Of a DNA stretch of 64,000 nt, positions 10,624-20,706 are shown piece after piece (the stretch's first letter is position 1; each line of letters opens with the position of its first letter). The stretch covers positions 124,001-188,000 of the forward strand of contig CAWFYE010000002.1 of the NCBI GenBank assembly GCA_963819975.1. Direction: 5' to 3'. This stretch comes from Palsa-1392 sp963819975 (lineage in GTDB: Bacteria; Verrucomicrobiota; Verrucomicrobiia; Chthoniobacterales; UBA10450). The position numbers and the translations under genes were made by a program. The notes beneath the pieces were generated by a model, which was not told where the DNA came from, made no database searches, and saw only the letters and a program-made list of their open reading frames with translations.

Positions 10624-13044
10624 TCATTCGGCACGCAGGGTGATCATCGGATCGATTTGGGCGGCGCGGCGCGCGGGGATGCAGCAAGCGAGGAAGGCCA
10701 CGCTTGCGAGCAGAATGGAAACGCCGATCAGCGTCAGCGGGTCGGTCGGACCGACGCCGAAGAGGAGATTTGCGATGATCCGCGTGAGCGCAAAAGAGGC
10801 CGCCAAACCGAGCGCAACGCCGATCCCGGCCAGCACCATTCCCTCGGCCGCAACTAATTTGAGCACATCGGTCTTCTGCGCGCCCAGAGCCATGCGGATA
10901 CCGATCTCTTTGTTTCGCTGGGTGACGAAATATGCCATGACGCCGTAGATCCCGACGGCGGCCAAAACCATCGCGAGAGCTGAGAAAACGCTCAACAGGC
11001 GCATGAGGAAGCGACTCTGGGCCACACTTTGGGTCAGCCGCTCTTCCATCGTCATGATCCCGAAGACCGGTTGATCCCTGTCCAGGGCCAGGACCTGTTC
11101 GCGGATGGCCGCGATCATGCTCGAGGGTTCGCCCGCGGTTCGCACAACCAGGGTCATAAAATTGCGCGGTGACTGCAGATACGGCTCGAAGAGTTCGGGC
11201 TTTGCCTCGGCGTCGAGGCTGAGGTGTTTCACATTGCCGACCACGCCGACGATTTCCGACCAGACGATCTTGCCGTCCGTTTCCAAACCGAGGCGTCTGC
11301 CCAAGGCAGACTGGCCGGGAAAAAAGCGCCGCGCCAATGCCTCGTTAACCACAATCACCGCCGGCGCGTCGGCACGATCTCGTTTCGTAAACGCGCGCCC
11401 TTCGAGGAGCGGGATGCGCATGGCCTGGAAATAACCGGGAGTCGCCAACCGCTCACCGACTGGGACACGGTCCGCTGGCGGAACGATCGGCTGGCCTTCG
11501 ATCAGGACGCCCGTGGTCGAATCGCTGTCGCTCATCGGCAGGGGATCGACGCCGCCGGCGGACTCGATTCCCGGCAAGTTGCCGATCCGGTCCAGCAGCT
11601 GCCCGAAAAAGATGTTTGCCTGCTGCCTGTCCCGGTACTTCTGTCCCCGCACAGCGATGTTGAGCGTAAGAAGGTTCTTCGCTTCGAATCCTGGGTTCAC
11701 TTGCAGCAAGCCGCGTGAACTCCGAATCATCAGGCCGGCGCCGACCAGCAGGAGAAGCGCGAGAGCGGTTTCCGTGATCACGAGCAGGCGGCTCAAGCGA
11801 CTTCGTCCTGAGCCTGCGGAGGTGCGGCCACTTTCCTGCAGTGTGCTGTTCAAATCCGACCGCGACGCTTGGAGCGCAGGAGCGAGGCCGAAAAGGATGC
11901 CGGTCAAAAAAAGAATGCCGAAATTCCAAAGGATCACCGGAGCGTGCAGGCCAATCTCGCTCAAGCGTGGCAAATAGGCTGGAGCGAGCGCGCGCAGAAA
12001 TTCGATGCTCCAGCTCGCCAGGAGGAGGCCAAACAATCCGCCCAGAAGCGACAAGATCACCGCCTCGGTGAGCAATTGCCTAACGAGCCGCGCGCGCGGA
12101 GCACCCAAGGCCAAACGCAGCGCGATTTCTTTTTGCCGGCCGCTCAGCCGCGCCAGCATGAGATTGGCGACATTTGCGCAGGCGATCAAAAGCACGAACC
12201 CGACGGCGGCGAAGAGGACGTAAAGGTAGGGCTGCACCCGGCCGACCAACTGCTGGTGCAGCGGGATGAGGTTGACGCCAGAGCCGGCGTTTGTGTCGGG
12301 ATATCGCTCGCGCAATTGTCGCGCGATGACGTTCATCCCCGCCTGCGCCTGCTCGAGCGAGACGCCATCTCTTAGCCGCCCGATCGCATAGAGATAATGC
12401 GCCATGCGATCGTTATCCTCCGAGTCGTGGCGGAGCGGGCTCCACATATCCATCTGCAGACTGGCGGGAAACTGTAATGCGAAACCTGCCGGCATTACCC
12501 CCACGATCGTGATCGATTCGCCGTTGAACGTATGCGTGCGGCCAATCAGCCCCGGGTCGCCCCCGAACCGACGTTGCCATAATCCGTAACTGATGATCGC
12601 GACCCGAGGCGCGTCTGCTTTCTCCTCCTCCGCCGCAAAAACGCGCCCAATCGCCGGCTGCAGACCGAGAGTTTGGAAAAAATTGTAACTGACCAGCGCA
12701 CCCTGAATTCTCTCCGGTTGGGAAACGCCGATCAGATTGAAGTTCGCGTAGGCGATCGCGGCGATCTGCTCGAAAACCTGATTCTGCGCGCGCCAATCGT
12801 AGAAATTTCCCTTCGCCACTTCATTGCGAAGATTCGTCTCGACGCCGGCTTGTTCGTTCGTCTCCCACACTGCCACCAAGCGGGACGGATCTTTGAAGGC
12901 GAGGGGATGGAGCAGGACCGCATCGACGACACTGAAAATAGCGGTGTTCGCGCCGATCCCGAGCGCGAGGGTAAGGACGGCGACGAAAGCGAAGCCAGGC
13001 GACTTGCGCAACTGGCGAAAGGCAAAGCGGAGATCGTTTAACAC
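10624..13044 (-). CDS. ADOP/MacB-type ABC permease, full length (806 aa)
   Basis: The GTG at 13044 (VLNDLRFAFRQLRKSPGF) is the likely start. It lies 10 nt after the upstream stop and aligns with every paralogue; a longer in-frame reading to 13167 would add 41 residues lying inside the upstream gene's C-terminus. TM1 is at about 18-40. PCD1 includes YAIGRLRDGVSLEQAQ, and LLIACANVANLMLARLSGRQ is near 283-302. The central helix is ETALALLLLVGAGLMIR, and PCD2 contains EIVGVVGNVKHLSL. The last core is TQRNKEIGIRMALGA and the end IDPMITLRAE. All expected domains are intact. The next permease starts 23 nt downstream. Confidence 0.92.
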   Translation of the reverse strand: MLNDLRFAFRQLRKSPGFAFVAVLTLALGIGANTAIFSVVDAVLLHPLAFKDPSRLVAVWETNEQAGVETNLRNEVAKGNFYDWRAQNQVFEQIAAIAYANFNLIGVSQPERIQGALVSYNFFQTLGLQPAIGRVFAAEEEKADAPRVAIISYGLWQRRFGGDPGLIGRTHTFNGESITIVGVMPAGFALQFPASLQMDMWSPLRHDSEDNDRMAHYLYAIGRLRDGVSLEQAQAGMNVIARQLRERYPDTNAGSGVNLIPLHQQLVGRVQPYLYVLFAAVGFVLLIACANVANLMLARLSGRQKEIALRLALGAPRARLVRQLLTEAVILSLLGGLFGLLLASWSIEFLRALAPAYLPRLSEIGLHAPVILWNFGILFLTGILFGLAPALQASRSDLNSTLQESGRTSAGSGRSRLSRLLVITETALALLLLVGAGLMIRSSRGLLQVNPGFEAKNLLTLNIAVRGQKYRDRQQANIFFGQLLDRIGNLPGIESAGGVDPLPMSDSDSTTGVLIEGQPIVPPADRVPVGERLATPGYFQAMRIPLLEGRAFTKRDRADAPAVIVVNEALARRFFPGQSALGRRLGLETDGKIVWSEIVGVVGNVKHLSLDAEAKPELFEPYLQSPRNFMTLVVRTAGEPSSMIAAIREQVLALDRDQPVFGIMTMEERLTQSVAQSRFLMRLLSVFSALAMVLAAVGIYGVMAYFVTQRNKEIGIRMALGAQKTDVLKLVAAEGMVLAGIGVALGLAASFALTRIIANLLFGVGPTDPLTLIGVSILLASVAFLACCIPARRAAQIDPMITLRAE

Positions 13045-13054
13045 GGGAGAAAGT

Positions 13055-15622
13055 TCATTCTGTGCGGAGGGCTGCGAGTGGACTGATGCGAAGGGCGCGG
13101 CGCGTCGGCAGCCAGGTGGCAAGCAACGCGGCCACCGCCAGAACGAGCGGGGCGATCGTGAGAGCAAACGGATCGAGCGCGCTGACTTGAAAGAGAATGT
13201 TGCTCACGATTTTCGCCGTAGCGAGCGCGAGAAGAAGACCAAGCGCCAGACCGGCCGCGACCATGACGAATCCTTCGCGCAAGATCATCCACTGCACGGT
13301 CTGGCGTCGGGCGCCGAGCGCCATCCGGATGCCGATCTCGCGCGTCCGTCGTGCCACCGCGTAGGCTTTGATTCCGTAGATGCCAACGACAGAGAGCCCG
13401 AGCGCGAGCCCGCCGAAGACGGAAAACAGGGCCGCACCGGCGCGGACGAACCAGAGCTGCGGGTTGCGCTCCATGTGGTTTGCAAAGGTTCGCAATTCGA
13501 AAACCGGCAACACCGGATCCACGCTTTGCACGGTGCGACGGAGGAGATCGGCGGTGGCGGCTTCGTTACCTGCGAGAGGCGAGGCGAAGCGGACAAAGAA
13601 GAAAACGCTATTTTTGAAACCGCGCGCGAAGGGCAGGTAAATCGCGCCTTGCACCTGCTTGTCGAAGAGCCGGTTCCTTACCGCCGGGACGATGCCGATA
13701 ATCTCGATTGGCTCGCCGCGTTTGATCTCACCGTTGTCGCCCGCTGCTGGTGCGGTCGGAATCTCTGGCTCCGGGAACTGAAGGCGTTGCCCGAGCGCAT
13801 CGCCATTCGGCCACAATTTCTTCGCGAGGTCTTCGTCGATGATAGCCACCGGCGGGCCACCTGCTTCGGTCGCTTCCGCTTCGGTAAAGGCGCGACCGCG
13901 CAGCAGCGGCAGTCCCACGGTGGCGAAATAATCCCCGCCGACACTGTTCCACCAGGGCGAGAAGATCATTCCCTCCGCCGGTGTCGCCGGCTTTGCCCCC
14001 GGCGTGACGTGAGTACCAGCGCGTTGTACACTTCTACGGATGGAAGTGGTTCCGAACGGGACCGTCGCCGAGATGCTGGCGTGTTCCACCGCCGGCAGGG
14101 CCGCGAATTTATCGTGCAGGGTCCGATACAAATCCTCCGCCCGCTTCTGATCGAACCCACCGAGGCTGGCATCGGTTTCGACCAGGAAAGCATTTTCGGC
14201 GTGCAAGCCCGAGTCGATCGCCGCCGCCTTCGCCGCGCTGTGAATGAACAGCGCCGCGGCCGTGAGGAGCGCGAGCGACAACGCGATCTGCACGACGATG
14301 AGCGGATGACGCGGGAGAAATTTCCAGCGCCGCCTAACGACGTCTTCGCCCGGATGTTGTTTCAAATCTCCGAGCACACTCGTGCGCGAAAGTTTGAGCG
14401 CCGGGCCGAGGGCAAAGGCCAGCGTCCCGAGCACGCAAAACCCGAGGGTGGCGCAGAGGACCATGGGATTGGGGTCGCCCAGCCAATCGACTTCGATCGG
14501 GGCGATTTTGCTGAAGGAGGCGGCGAGGAGATCGATCGACCAAAGCCCGAAGATCAAGCCCCCCACGCCGCCGAGGAGCGAGAGCACGAAGCCTTCGGTG
14601 AGCAGTTGCCTAACGATACGACCGCGGCTGCCGCCGAGCGCGAGACGGATCGCGATTTCTTTCCGCCGCGCCGTGCCGCGAGCGAGGAGCATGTTGGCCA
14701 GATTGAGGCAAGCCACGAGCAAGACCACGCTTGCCATGCCCGAGAGCAGCACGCCAATGGCATAGATCGGCCCCGGATCCGAGGGATCTGTGCTGGTGGA
14801 GAAACGATCGAGCGGCGCCGTCATGAACGTCTGATCTTTTTGCGCGACGGGGAACGCCGTCTCGAGGTTAGCCGCGAGGCCTTTCAAGGCAGGGTCCGCA
14901 GCCGCGATCGTCATTCCCGGCTTGAGTCGGCCGATGACGATGAGGTTGTCGCGCCCACGATCGGCCAGGGCCGATTGGTTAGGCGCGCTGTCGGCATCGT
15001 TCATGATTTCGTCATAGACGCCGAGCGGCAGCCAGACTTCGGCGGAGAAGATGCTCTCCGTCTCGGTCAATCCTTCCGGCATGATCCCGACCACGGTGTA
15101 GGCGCGGCCGTTAATGAGGAGGCTGTGGCCGAGGAGCGCGGGATCGCGCGAGTATTTCTTCCAATAGCGGTAGCTCACGATCGCGACCCGCTCATTCCGG
15201 CCGGGCTTCTCTTCCGCCGGCAGAAACGAACGTCCGTAAGCGGGCCGAACGCCGAGGACGGAGAAGTAGTTCGAGCTCACGAGATCGGCGGGCGCGCGTC
15301 GGGTGTTCCCCTTCTGCCCCAGACCCACCACCGTTTCCGAGTGCGCCAGGACATCGGAGAAAACCGTGTTTTGCTCGCGCACATCGGAATAGGTCGGATA
15401 GGAAAAGGCGCGGAAGCTCTTCGGATCCTTCTTGTCCTGGGAAAAAAGCTGCACGAGCCGCGCCGGATTCTGATAGGGCGGCGGCGAGAAGAGCAACGCG
15501 TTAACCAGGCTGAAGATGGCGGTGTTCACGCCGATCCCGAGCGCGAGCACGATCACGGCGGCGAGGGTGAAGCCAGGCGCTTTCCAAATTTGGCGAAGGG
15601 CGAGCCGAAGGTCTTGGATCAT
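13055..15622 (-). CDS. ADOP/MacB-type ABC permease, full length (855 aa)
   Basis: A longer member starting MIQDLRLALRQIWKAPGF. PCD1 contains REQNTVFSDVLAHSETVVGLG. The FtsX core is LLVACLNLANMLLARGTARRKE, with Leu-Asn in place of the usual Ala-Asn-Val. PCD2 carries an extra loop near EIPTAPAAGDNGEIKRGEP before IEIIGIVP. The C-terminal core is ARRTREIGIRMALGARRQT and the end ALRISPLAALRTE, distinct from the usual VDPM ending. It shares these traits with the permease at 18094-20679, so the two form a subfamily. The last 15 codons, the stop and 6 nt beyond it are identical at DNA level to that gene (51 bp), pointing to recent recombination or duplication. It is 16 nt from the upstream gene. Confidence 0.92.
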   Translation of the reverse strand: MIQDLRLALRQIWKAPGFTLAAVIVLALGIGVNTAIFSLVNALLFSPPPYQNPARLVQLFSQDKKDPKSFRAFSYPTYSDVREQNTVFSDVLAHSETVVGLGQKGNTRRAPADLVSSNYFSVLGVRPAYGRSFLPAEEKPGRNERVAIVSYRYWKKYSRDPALLGHSLLINGRAYTVVGIMPEGLTETESIFSAEVWLPLGVYDEIMNDADSAPNQSALADRGRDNLIVIGRLKPGMTIAAADPALKGLAANLETAFPVAQKDQTFMTAPLDRFSTSTDPSDPGPIYAIGVLLSGMASVVLLVACLNLANMLLARGTARRKEIAIRLALGGSRGRIVRQLLTEGFVLSLLGGVGGLIFGLWSIDLLAASFSKIAPIEVDWLGDPNPMVLCATLGFCVLGTLAFALGPALKLSRTSVLGDLKQHPGEDVVRRRWKFLPRHPLIVVQIALSLALLTAAALFIHSAAKAAAIDSGLHAENAFLVETDASLGGFDQKRAEDLYRTLHDKFAALPAVEHASISATVPFGTTSIRRSVQRAGTHVTPGAKPATPAEGMIFSPWWNSVGGDYFATVGLPLLRGRAFTEAEATEAGGPPVAIIDEDLAKKLWPNGDALGQRLQFPEPEIPTAPAAGDNGEIKRGEPIEIIGIVPAVRNRLFDKQVQGAIYLPFARGFKNSVFFFVRFASPLAGNEAATADLLRRTVQSVDPVLPVFELRTFANHMERNPQLWFVRAGAALFSVFGGLALGLSVVGIYGIKAYAVARRTREIGIRMALGARRQTVQWMILREGFVMVAAGLALGLLLALATAKIVSNILFQVSALDPFALTIAPLVLAVAALLATWLPTRRALRISPLAALRTE

Positions 15623-15638
15623 ATTGTTTTTGTTTCTG

Positions 15639-18083
15639 CTATTCTGTCCGGAGAGCGATCATGGGGTCGACTTTGGTGGCCCGGCGCGCCGGGATGAGGC
15701 AGGCCACGAGGGAGACCGCGGTCATGACCAAGGCGGTGCCGAGAAGCGTGGCAATGGGCAGCGTCGGCATGTCGAAGAGAACGTTCTGCATCGCTCTTCC
15801 TGCCAGCCACGCGCCGATAGAACCGAGGATGGTTCCGACGGCGAGCAGGCGCAGGCCTAACGACAGGAATTGCGTTCCGATCTGGCGCGTCTGCGCGCCT
15901 AGCGCCATGCGAATGCCGATCTCGCGCCGGCGTTGCGCGACGGCGTAACTGAGAACTCCATAAGTTCCAATGGCCGCCAGAAGCAGCGCGACGCTGGCGA
16001 AAATTCCGGCTAGCAAAGCCGGCGAGCGACGCGCGACGAGGCTGTCCGCGACCCGCGTATCCATGGAGCGAACTTCATCGATCGCCAGTGACGGATCGGT
16101 GGCGCGGACCAGTCTTCGCAGCGTCTCGGCAAACGCTTCTGGTCGCTGGCTCGTCCGCGTCGCGACGAAGATGTTGGCTGCGCCTCGAAGAAGGAGAGGC
16201 AGGTAAACCGCACCCTGCCCCTGAGGTTCCGTGAGCTCCGCTTGTTTTACCGCGCCGACAACTCCTACAATGGTGAACAGTTTCGCGTCGTCTAAATCGC
16301 TGCCCTGATACACGCGTTGACCGAGCGCGCCACCCTTGGGCCAGTAGCGCCGGGCGAAGTCCTCGTCCACGACACAGACGCGTTCCGATCGGTGAGAATC
16401 GGCTGACGTCAGGAACCGTCCTTCGCGCAACGGAATGCCGAGCGTCGAGAAGTAATCGCCGGTTACGCCATAAGAATAATGACCCTGCACTGATTCACCC
16501 GGCTGCGGCACATATCCCGCGGGTCCGGCCGCGGTTTTGCCGTTATCTCCACTCAACGGCACGGTCGTGATCGCCCCAACCGCGGCGACTCCCGGTTGCT
16601 GACCGATTGCTTCCTGCAGGCGATCGAGGAGAGCGACGCGGTCAGAGCCGGTCGGATAATTTCCCCACGGGAGCGTGAACTGGCCGGTGAGAACGTGATC
16701 GGAGCGAAAGCCGGGAGAAACGGCCATGACCTTTTTCAAACTCAGCCCGAGAAGCGCCGCGCCGGTGAGCAAAACAAAAGCGAGCGCGATCTGCGCGACA
16801 ATAAATCCGTGACGCAGGCGTTGCGCGGTCCGACTAACCGTGCCGGTGCGCGATTCCGATTGAAGCGCATTCGCCAGATGACTGTTCAGGTTGAACCAGG
16901 CGATCGGCACCGCGATGACGACTCCAAGTAGAATAGCGCCAGCCAGGCCGATCGCCGCGAGCCAGCTATCGAAGACAATGTGCGCACCGAGCGGCAAGCG
17001 ATTCGCCCCCAGGACTTCGAGCAGCCGGATTCCCCACGCGCCCACCACCAGCCCGAGCAGTCCGCCCGCGAAGGTGAGCACGACCGTTTCCACCATCACT
17101 TGCTTCACCACATGCCGGCGGCCCGCGCCCATCGATTGGCGGATAGCCATTTCTTTCGCGCGGCCGCTTGCCCGAATCAGCAGCAGGTTCACCAAATTAA
17201 CCGCGCCAATCAGCAGGAGGAAAAATACTCCGGCCTGCATCAACACGAGCGTCGGACGGATGGAGCGCACGTGATCTGCGTGGAGCGGAACCACCAGCGA
17301 GCGAAAGCCAGCCTCAGCCATCATTTTCGCTTCCGGGTTATCTTTCTCGACCGCGGCGTTGTGCGCATCGATTTGGGATTGCGCTTCGGCGATGGTGGCC
17401 CCGGGCTTCAATCGCGCGATCATGTGAGTGCCGCCGCCGCCGGAATGGCGCTCCTTTGGGCCGCGTTCCGACAACCGTGAGGTGAGCGGCAGGAAAAGCC
17501 GCGCTTCCGAGGAGAGGAAGCGAAAATCGGGAGGCAACACGCCGACGATTTTTCTTTGCACTCCGTTCACGCGGATTTCCCGGCCAAGGACGTCGGGGTC
17601 GGAATTCAGGCGCTGGCGCCAATAGGCGTCGGTCAAGATAACCACTCCGTTGTTTTCAACCGGCGTGATCGTTTCCGATTCGTTGAAGCCGCGACCCATC
17701 ACCGGTCCGACCCCAAGCGTCGTGAAAGCGTCCGGCGTGATGCGCATGACCTCTTCCTGCTGGGTCGAACCGGAATCACCGACGATTTCGTTGCTGTAGC
17801 GAAAGATCGAAAGGCTCGAGAAGGCCGGGATCTTGCCCCGCCGTTCGTAGTAATTGGTCAGCGATGAACCGTCACGCTCGACCCCGGCTTTCGGGTAGGT
17901 GTTAAAGATCGTGACCAGCCGATCGGGTTGCGGAAACGGCAGCGGCCGCAACAAAACGGAATCGATCACCGCGAAGATGGCGAGGTTCGCCCCGAGACAG
18001 ATCGCGACCGTGGCCAGCGAGGTCACGGTGAAGGCCGGAGCTTTGCGCAGCTTACGAAAGGCGAAGCGGAGATCTTTTAGCAT
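15639..18083 (-). CDS. ADOP/MacB-type ABC permease, divergent member (814 aa)
   Basis: Begins MLKDLRFAFRKLRKAPAF. The layout is typical, but the first FtsX core is unusual: LLLIGAVNLVNLLLIRASGRAKE replaces LLIACANVANLLL. TM1 also departs from the consensus (TVAICLGANLAIF). The central helix is VAQIALAFVLLTGAALLGL. PCD2 includes TIVGVVGAVKQAELTEPQG, and the last core is AQRRREIGIRMALGAQTRQ with the end RRATKVDPMIALRTE. It sits between the two related 855/861-aa permeases, so if those arose by duplication the event either spanned this gene or this gene was inserted between them. No frame defects are seen. Confidence 0.92.
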   Translation of the reverse strand: MLKDLRFAFRKLRKAPAFTVTSLATVAICLGANLAIFAVIDSVLLRPLPFPQPDRLVTIFNTYPKAGVERDGSSLTNYYERRGKIPAFSSLSIFRYSNEIVGDSGSTQQEEVMRITPDAFTTLGVGPVMGRGFNESETITPVENNGVVILTDAYWRQRLNSDPDVLGREIRVNGVQRKIVGVLPPDFRFLSSEARLFLPLTSRLSERGPKERHSGGGGTHMIARLKPGATIAEAQSQIDAHNAAVEKDNPEAKMMAEAGFRSLVVPLHADHVRSIRPTLVLMQAGVFFLLLIGAVNLVNLLLIRASGRAKEMAIRQSMGAGRRHVVKQVMVETVVLTFAGGLLGLVVGAWGIRLLEVLGANRLPLGAHIVFDSWLAAIGLAGAILLGVVIAVPIAWFNLNSHLANALQSESRTGTVSRTAQRLRHGFIVAQIALAFVLLTGAALLGLSLKKVMAVSPGFRSDHVLTGQFTLPWGNYPTGSDRVALLDRLQEAIGQQPGVAAVGAITTVPLSGDNGKTAAGPAGYVPQPGESVQGHYSYGVTGDYFSTLGIPLREGRFLTSADSHRSERVCVVDEDFARRYWPKGGALGQRVYQGSDLDDAKLFTIVGVVGAVKQAELTEPQGQGAVYLPLLLRGAANIFVATRTSQRPEAFAETLRRLVRATDPSLAIDEVRSMDTRVADSLVARRSPALLAGIFASVALLLAAIGTYGVLSYAVAQRRREIGIRMALGAQTRQIGTQFLSLGLRLLAVGTILGSIGAWLAGRAMQNVLFDMPTLPIATLLGTALVMTAVSLVACLIPARRATKVDPMIALRTE

Positions 18084-18093
18084 GGACGAAAGT

Positions 18094-20679
18094 TCATTCT
18101 GTGCGGAGGGCTGCGAGTGGACTGATGCGAAGGGCGCGACGGGTGGGCAGCCAGGTAGCGAGAAGCGCGGCTACGGCCAGGACAAGGGGTGCGATCGTGA
18201 AGGCCAAGGGATCGAGCGCGCTGACTTGAAAGAGCATGCTGCCCACGATTTTCCCCGCACCGAGCGCGAGGAGGAAGCCAAGAACCAGACCACCAATGAA
18301 CATGGCGAGCCCTTCGCGGAGAAACATCCATTGCACCGTTCCGCGCTGCGCGCCGAGCGCCATCCGAATGCCGATCTCGCGCGTCCGTCGCGCCACCGCA
18401 TAGGCCTTGACGCCGTAAACGCCGACGAATGCCAAGCCAAGAGCGGTGAGGCCGAAAATGCTGAAGAGCGCCGCGCCCGCGCGAATGATCCAGAGCATCA
18501 GATTGGCCTCGAGATGTTGCGCAAAAGTTCGCACCGAGAGGATCGGCAGGCCTGGATCGACGGTCCGCACCGTTTTGCGAATCAGGCCGGCCGTAGCCAC
18601 CGGATCGCCCGCGGCGTTAAGCGCGAACTTGATGTGGAAAAAAACGTTGCTTTGGAATCCGCCGGCAAACGGCAAGTAAAGCGCCCCGCTCGGATTCTTA
18701 TCGAACAGGTTCTCCCGCGTGTAGGGCACAATTCCCACGATCTCGACTCGCTGCTTCGCTTCGCCTTTTCCCGAGGCCTGCTTACCGATGCCGCCTCCTT
18801 CGTCGCCTTTCGCCCGCGGTGCATTGTCGGCCGCAAACTGGATTTCCTGTCCGAGCGCGTCGCCCTCCGGCCAGAGCTTTTTCGCAAGCACGTCGTCAAT
18901 GATCGCGACCTTCGCGACGCCGCCCTGCATCGCTTCGGCGGCGTTAAAAGGGCGGCCCCGGAGCAGGCGCAGACCGACAGTGGAAAAATAATCCGCGCCC
19001 ACACTGTTCCAACGAGCGCCGAAAGCAAGACCCTCCGCCGCGGTCGCGGGCTTCGAATCCGGGGCCGGATTTACGCCGGCTCGCTGCACAGCTTTGCTTA
19101 ACGAAACCAATCCGAAGGGCACGGTCGAGGAGATGCTGGCGTGCTCCACGCCCGGGAGCGCGGCGAGGCGTTCTTCGAGGGTGCGATAAAGGTTTTGGGC
19201 GCGGGTTTGATCGTAGCCGGCCAGGCTCGCGTCCAGTTCGAGGAGGAAATCTCGGCTCGTCTCGAGACCGGTATCGACGCGGGCAGCTTTGCCGGCCCCG
19301 CGCACGAAAAGCGCCGCGGTCGTGAGCAAGGCGAGCGAGAAAGCGATCTGAATGACGACGAGCGGATTGCGCGGGAGAAATTTCCAGCCCCGCCTAACGA
19401 CGTCCTCACCCGCCTGCTCCTTCAGATCTCCGACCACGGTCGAGCGGGAAAGTTTGAGCGCCGGCCCGAGGGCAAAAACCAGCGTGCCGAGAAGGCAAAA
19501 CCCAAGGGTGGCGATGAGAATCGAAGCGTTCAGTCCGCCTTTCCAAACCATGTCGACCGGCATCTTGCTTTGCAGGGAAGCAACGAGCAGATCAGACGAC
19601 CAGAGACCAAGGAGGAGGCCGCCGACGCTGCCGATGAGCGCGAGAGTCAGGCCCTCGCTGAGCAGTTGCCTAACGACCCGCCAACGGCTGGCCCCAAGCG
19701 CGAGACGAATCGCGATTTCTTTCCTCCGCGCCGTGCCGCGAGCGAGCAGCATGTTGGCCAGATTGAGGCAAGCCACGAGCAGAACCACGCCCGCCATGCC
19801 CATCAGGAGTGGCGCGAGCTGTTTCACCTCGCCATCGTCGGAAGGGCTTGTGCTGGTGGCGAAACGCGAGAGCGGCGCGGTGATGAAGGTCTGATTTTTT
19901 TGCGCAACGGGAAAGGCCCGCTCGAGGTTCGCGGCCAGCGCCTTGAGGGCAGGAGCTGCGGCCGTCGCTGTCATGCCCGGTTTCAGACGCGCGATCAGGA
20001 GGAGTTGCCGTCCCGCACGGTCGTCCAGGGTGGTGTGCTGCTCCGTCTGGAAATCGTTGACCAACTGGTCGTGCACGCCGAGCGGCACCCACACTTCCGG
20101 AGCGAAGACCTGCATCGTACCAGTGAACCCCTCCGGCATGATCCCGACGATCGTGAACGGCCGACTATTGACCGTGATCTTGGAGCCGAGCAGTGCTGGA
20201 TCAAGCCCCTGTTTTTTCCAGTAGCTGTAGCTGACGACTGCGACGGCCGCGTTGCTGCCCGGCTTCTCTTCGTCAGGGAGAAATCCGCGTCCCTCTATCG
20301 GCTGAACGCCGAGGACGGAGAAATAGTTGGCCGAGACCATGTCGGCAAAGGTGCGCCGGGTGATTCCCTTATCGCCGATCCCGACCATGGAGAGGTTATG
20401 CGCCATGACTCCGGTGAAGACGGTGTTCTGCTCCCGGATGTCGACGTAAGTTGGATAGGCAAAGCCGCGGTAATTCGTCGGCTCTTTCGTGTCTTGGGAA
20501 AAGATCTGCACGATCTCGTGCGGCTGGGTGAAAACCGGCGGCTCGAAGAGCAGGGTATTGAGCAGGCTAAAAATGGCGGTGTTGGCCCCGATCCCGAAGG
20601 CGAGCACCAACACCGCGGCAAGGGTGAAGCCGGGCGATTTGCGAAGCTGGCGAATGGCGTAGCGGAAGTCTGCGATCAT
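18094..20679 (-). CDS. ADOP/MacB-type ABC permease, full length (861 aa)
   Basis: The closest relative in the window of the 13055-15622 permease. It starts MIADFRYAIRQLRKSPGF and shares REQNTVFTGVMAHNLSMVGIG, YFSVLGVQP, LLVACLNLANMLLARGTARRKE and the end ALRISPLAALRTE. A polar insertion rich in Gly, Lys and Glu (around DEGGGIGKQASGKGEAKQ) precedes VEIVGIVPYTRENLFDKNP, lengthening PCD2 relative to other members. The last helices carry ARRTREIGIRMALGAQRGT. The start is separated by 27 nt from the next stop upstream, and the stop lies 10 nt from the downstream start. The insertion is probably a surface loop of the periplasmic domain; whether it changes partner or substrate cannot be read from sequence. 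Confidence 0.92.
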   Translation of the reverse strand: MIADFRYAIRQLRKSPGFTLAAVLVLAFGIGANTAIFSLLNTLLFEPPVFTQPHEIVQIFSQDTKEPTNYRGFAYPTYVDIREQNTVFTGVMAHNLSMVGIGDKGITRRTFADMVSANYFSVLGVQPIEGRGFLPDEEKPGSNAAVAVVSYSYWKKQGLDPALLGSKITVNSRPFTIVGIMPEGFTGTMQVFAPEVWVPLGVHDQLVNDFQTEQHTTLDDRAGRQLLLIARLKPGMTATAAAPALKALAANLERAFPVAQKNQTFITAPLSRFATSTSPSDDGEVKQLAPLLMGMAGVVLLVACLNLANMLLARGTARRKEIAIRLALGASRWRVVRQLLSEGLTLALIGSVGGLLLGLWSSDLLVASLQSKMPVDMVWKGGLNASILIATLGFCLLGTLVFALGPALKLSRSTVVGDLKEQAGEDVVRRGWKFLPRNPLVVIQIAFSLALLTTAALFVRGAGKAARVDTGLETSRDFLLELDASLAGYDQTRAQNLYRTLEERLAALPGVEHASISSTVPFGLVSLSKAVQRAGVNPAPDSKPATAAEGLAFGARWNSVGADYFSTVGLRLLRGRPFNAAEAMQGGVAKVAIIDDVLAKKLWPEGDALGQEIQFAADNAPRAKGDEGGGIGKQASGKGEAKQRVEIVGIVPYTRENLFDKNPSGALYLPFAGGFQSNVFFHIKFALNAAGDPVATAGLIRKTVRTVDPGLPILSVRTFAQHLEANLMLWIIRAGAALFSIFGLTALGLAFVGVYGVKAYAVARRTREIGIRMALGAQRGTVQWMFLREGLAMFIGGLVLGFLLALGAGKIVGSMLFQVSALDPLAFTIAPLVLAVAALLATWLPTRRALRISPLAALRTE

Positions 20680-20706
20680 GTAATTCGTTAGGGCGTGGTC
20701 TTCATT

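Noticed and set aside
12824..15697. A very long plus-strand open frame (957 codons) opposite a permease gene
   Set aside because: It is the complement of an intact ADOP permease with clear family motifs. Its translation is Arg/Glu/Asp-rich with no recognisable domain, as expected for an antisense shadow in GC-rich DNA.
19141..20691. Plus-strand frame of 516 codons
   Set aside because: Antisense shadow of the 18094-20679 permease; charged low-complexity translation, no ribosome-binding site or domain.
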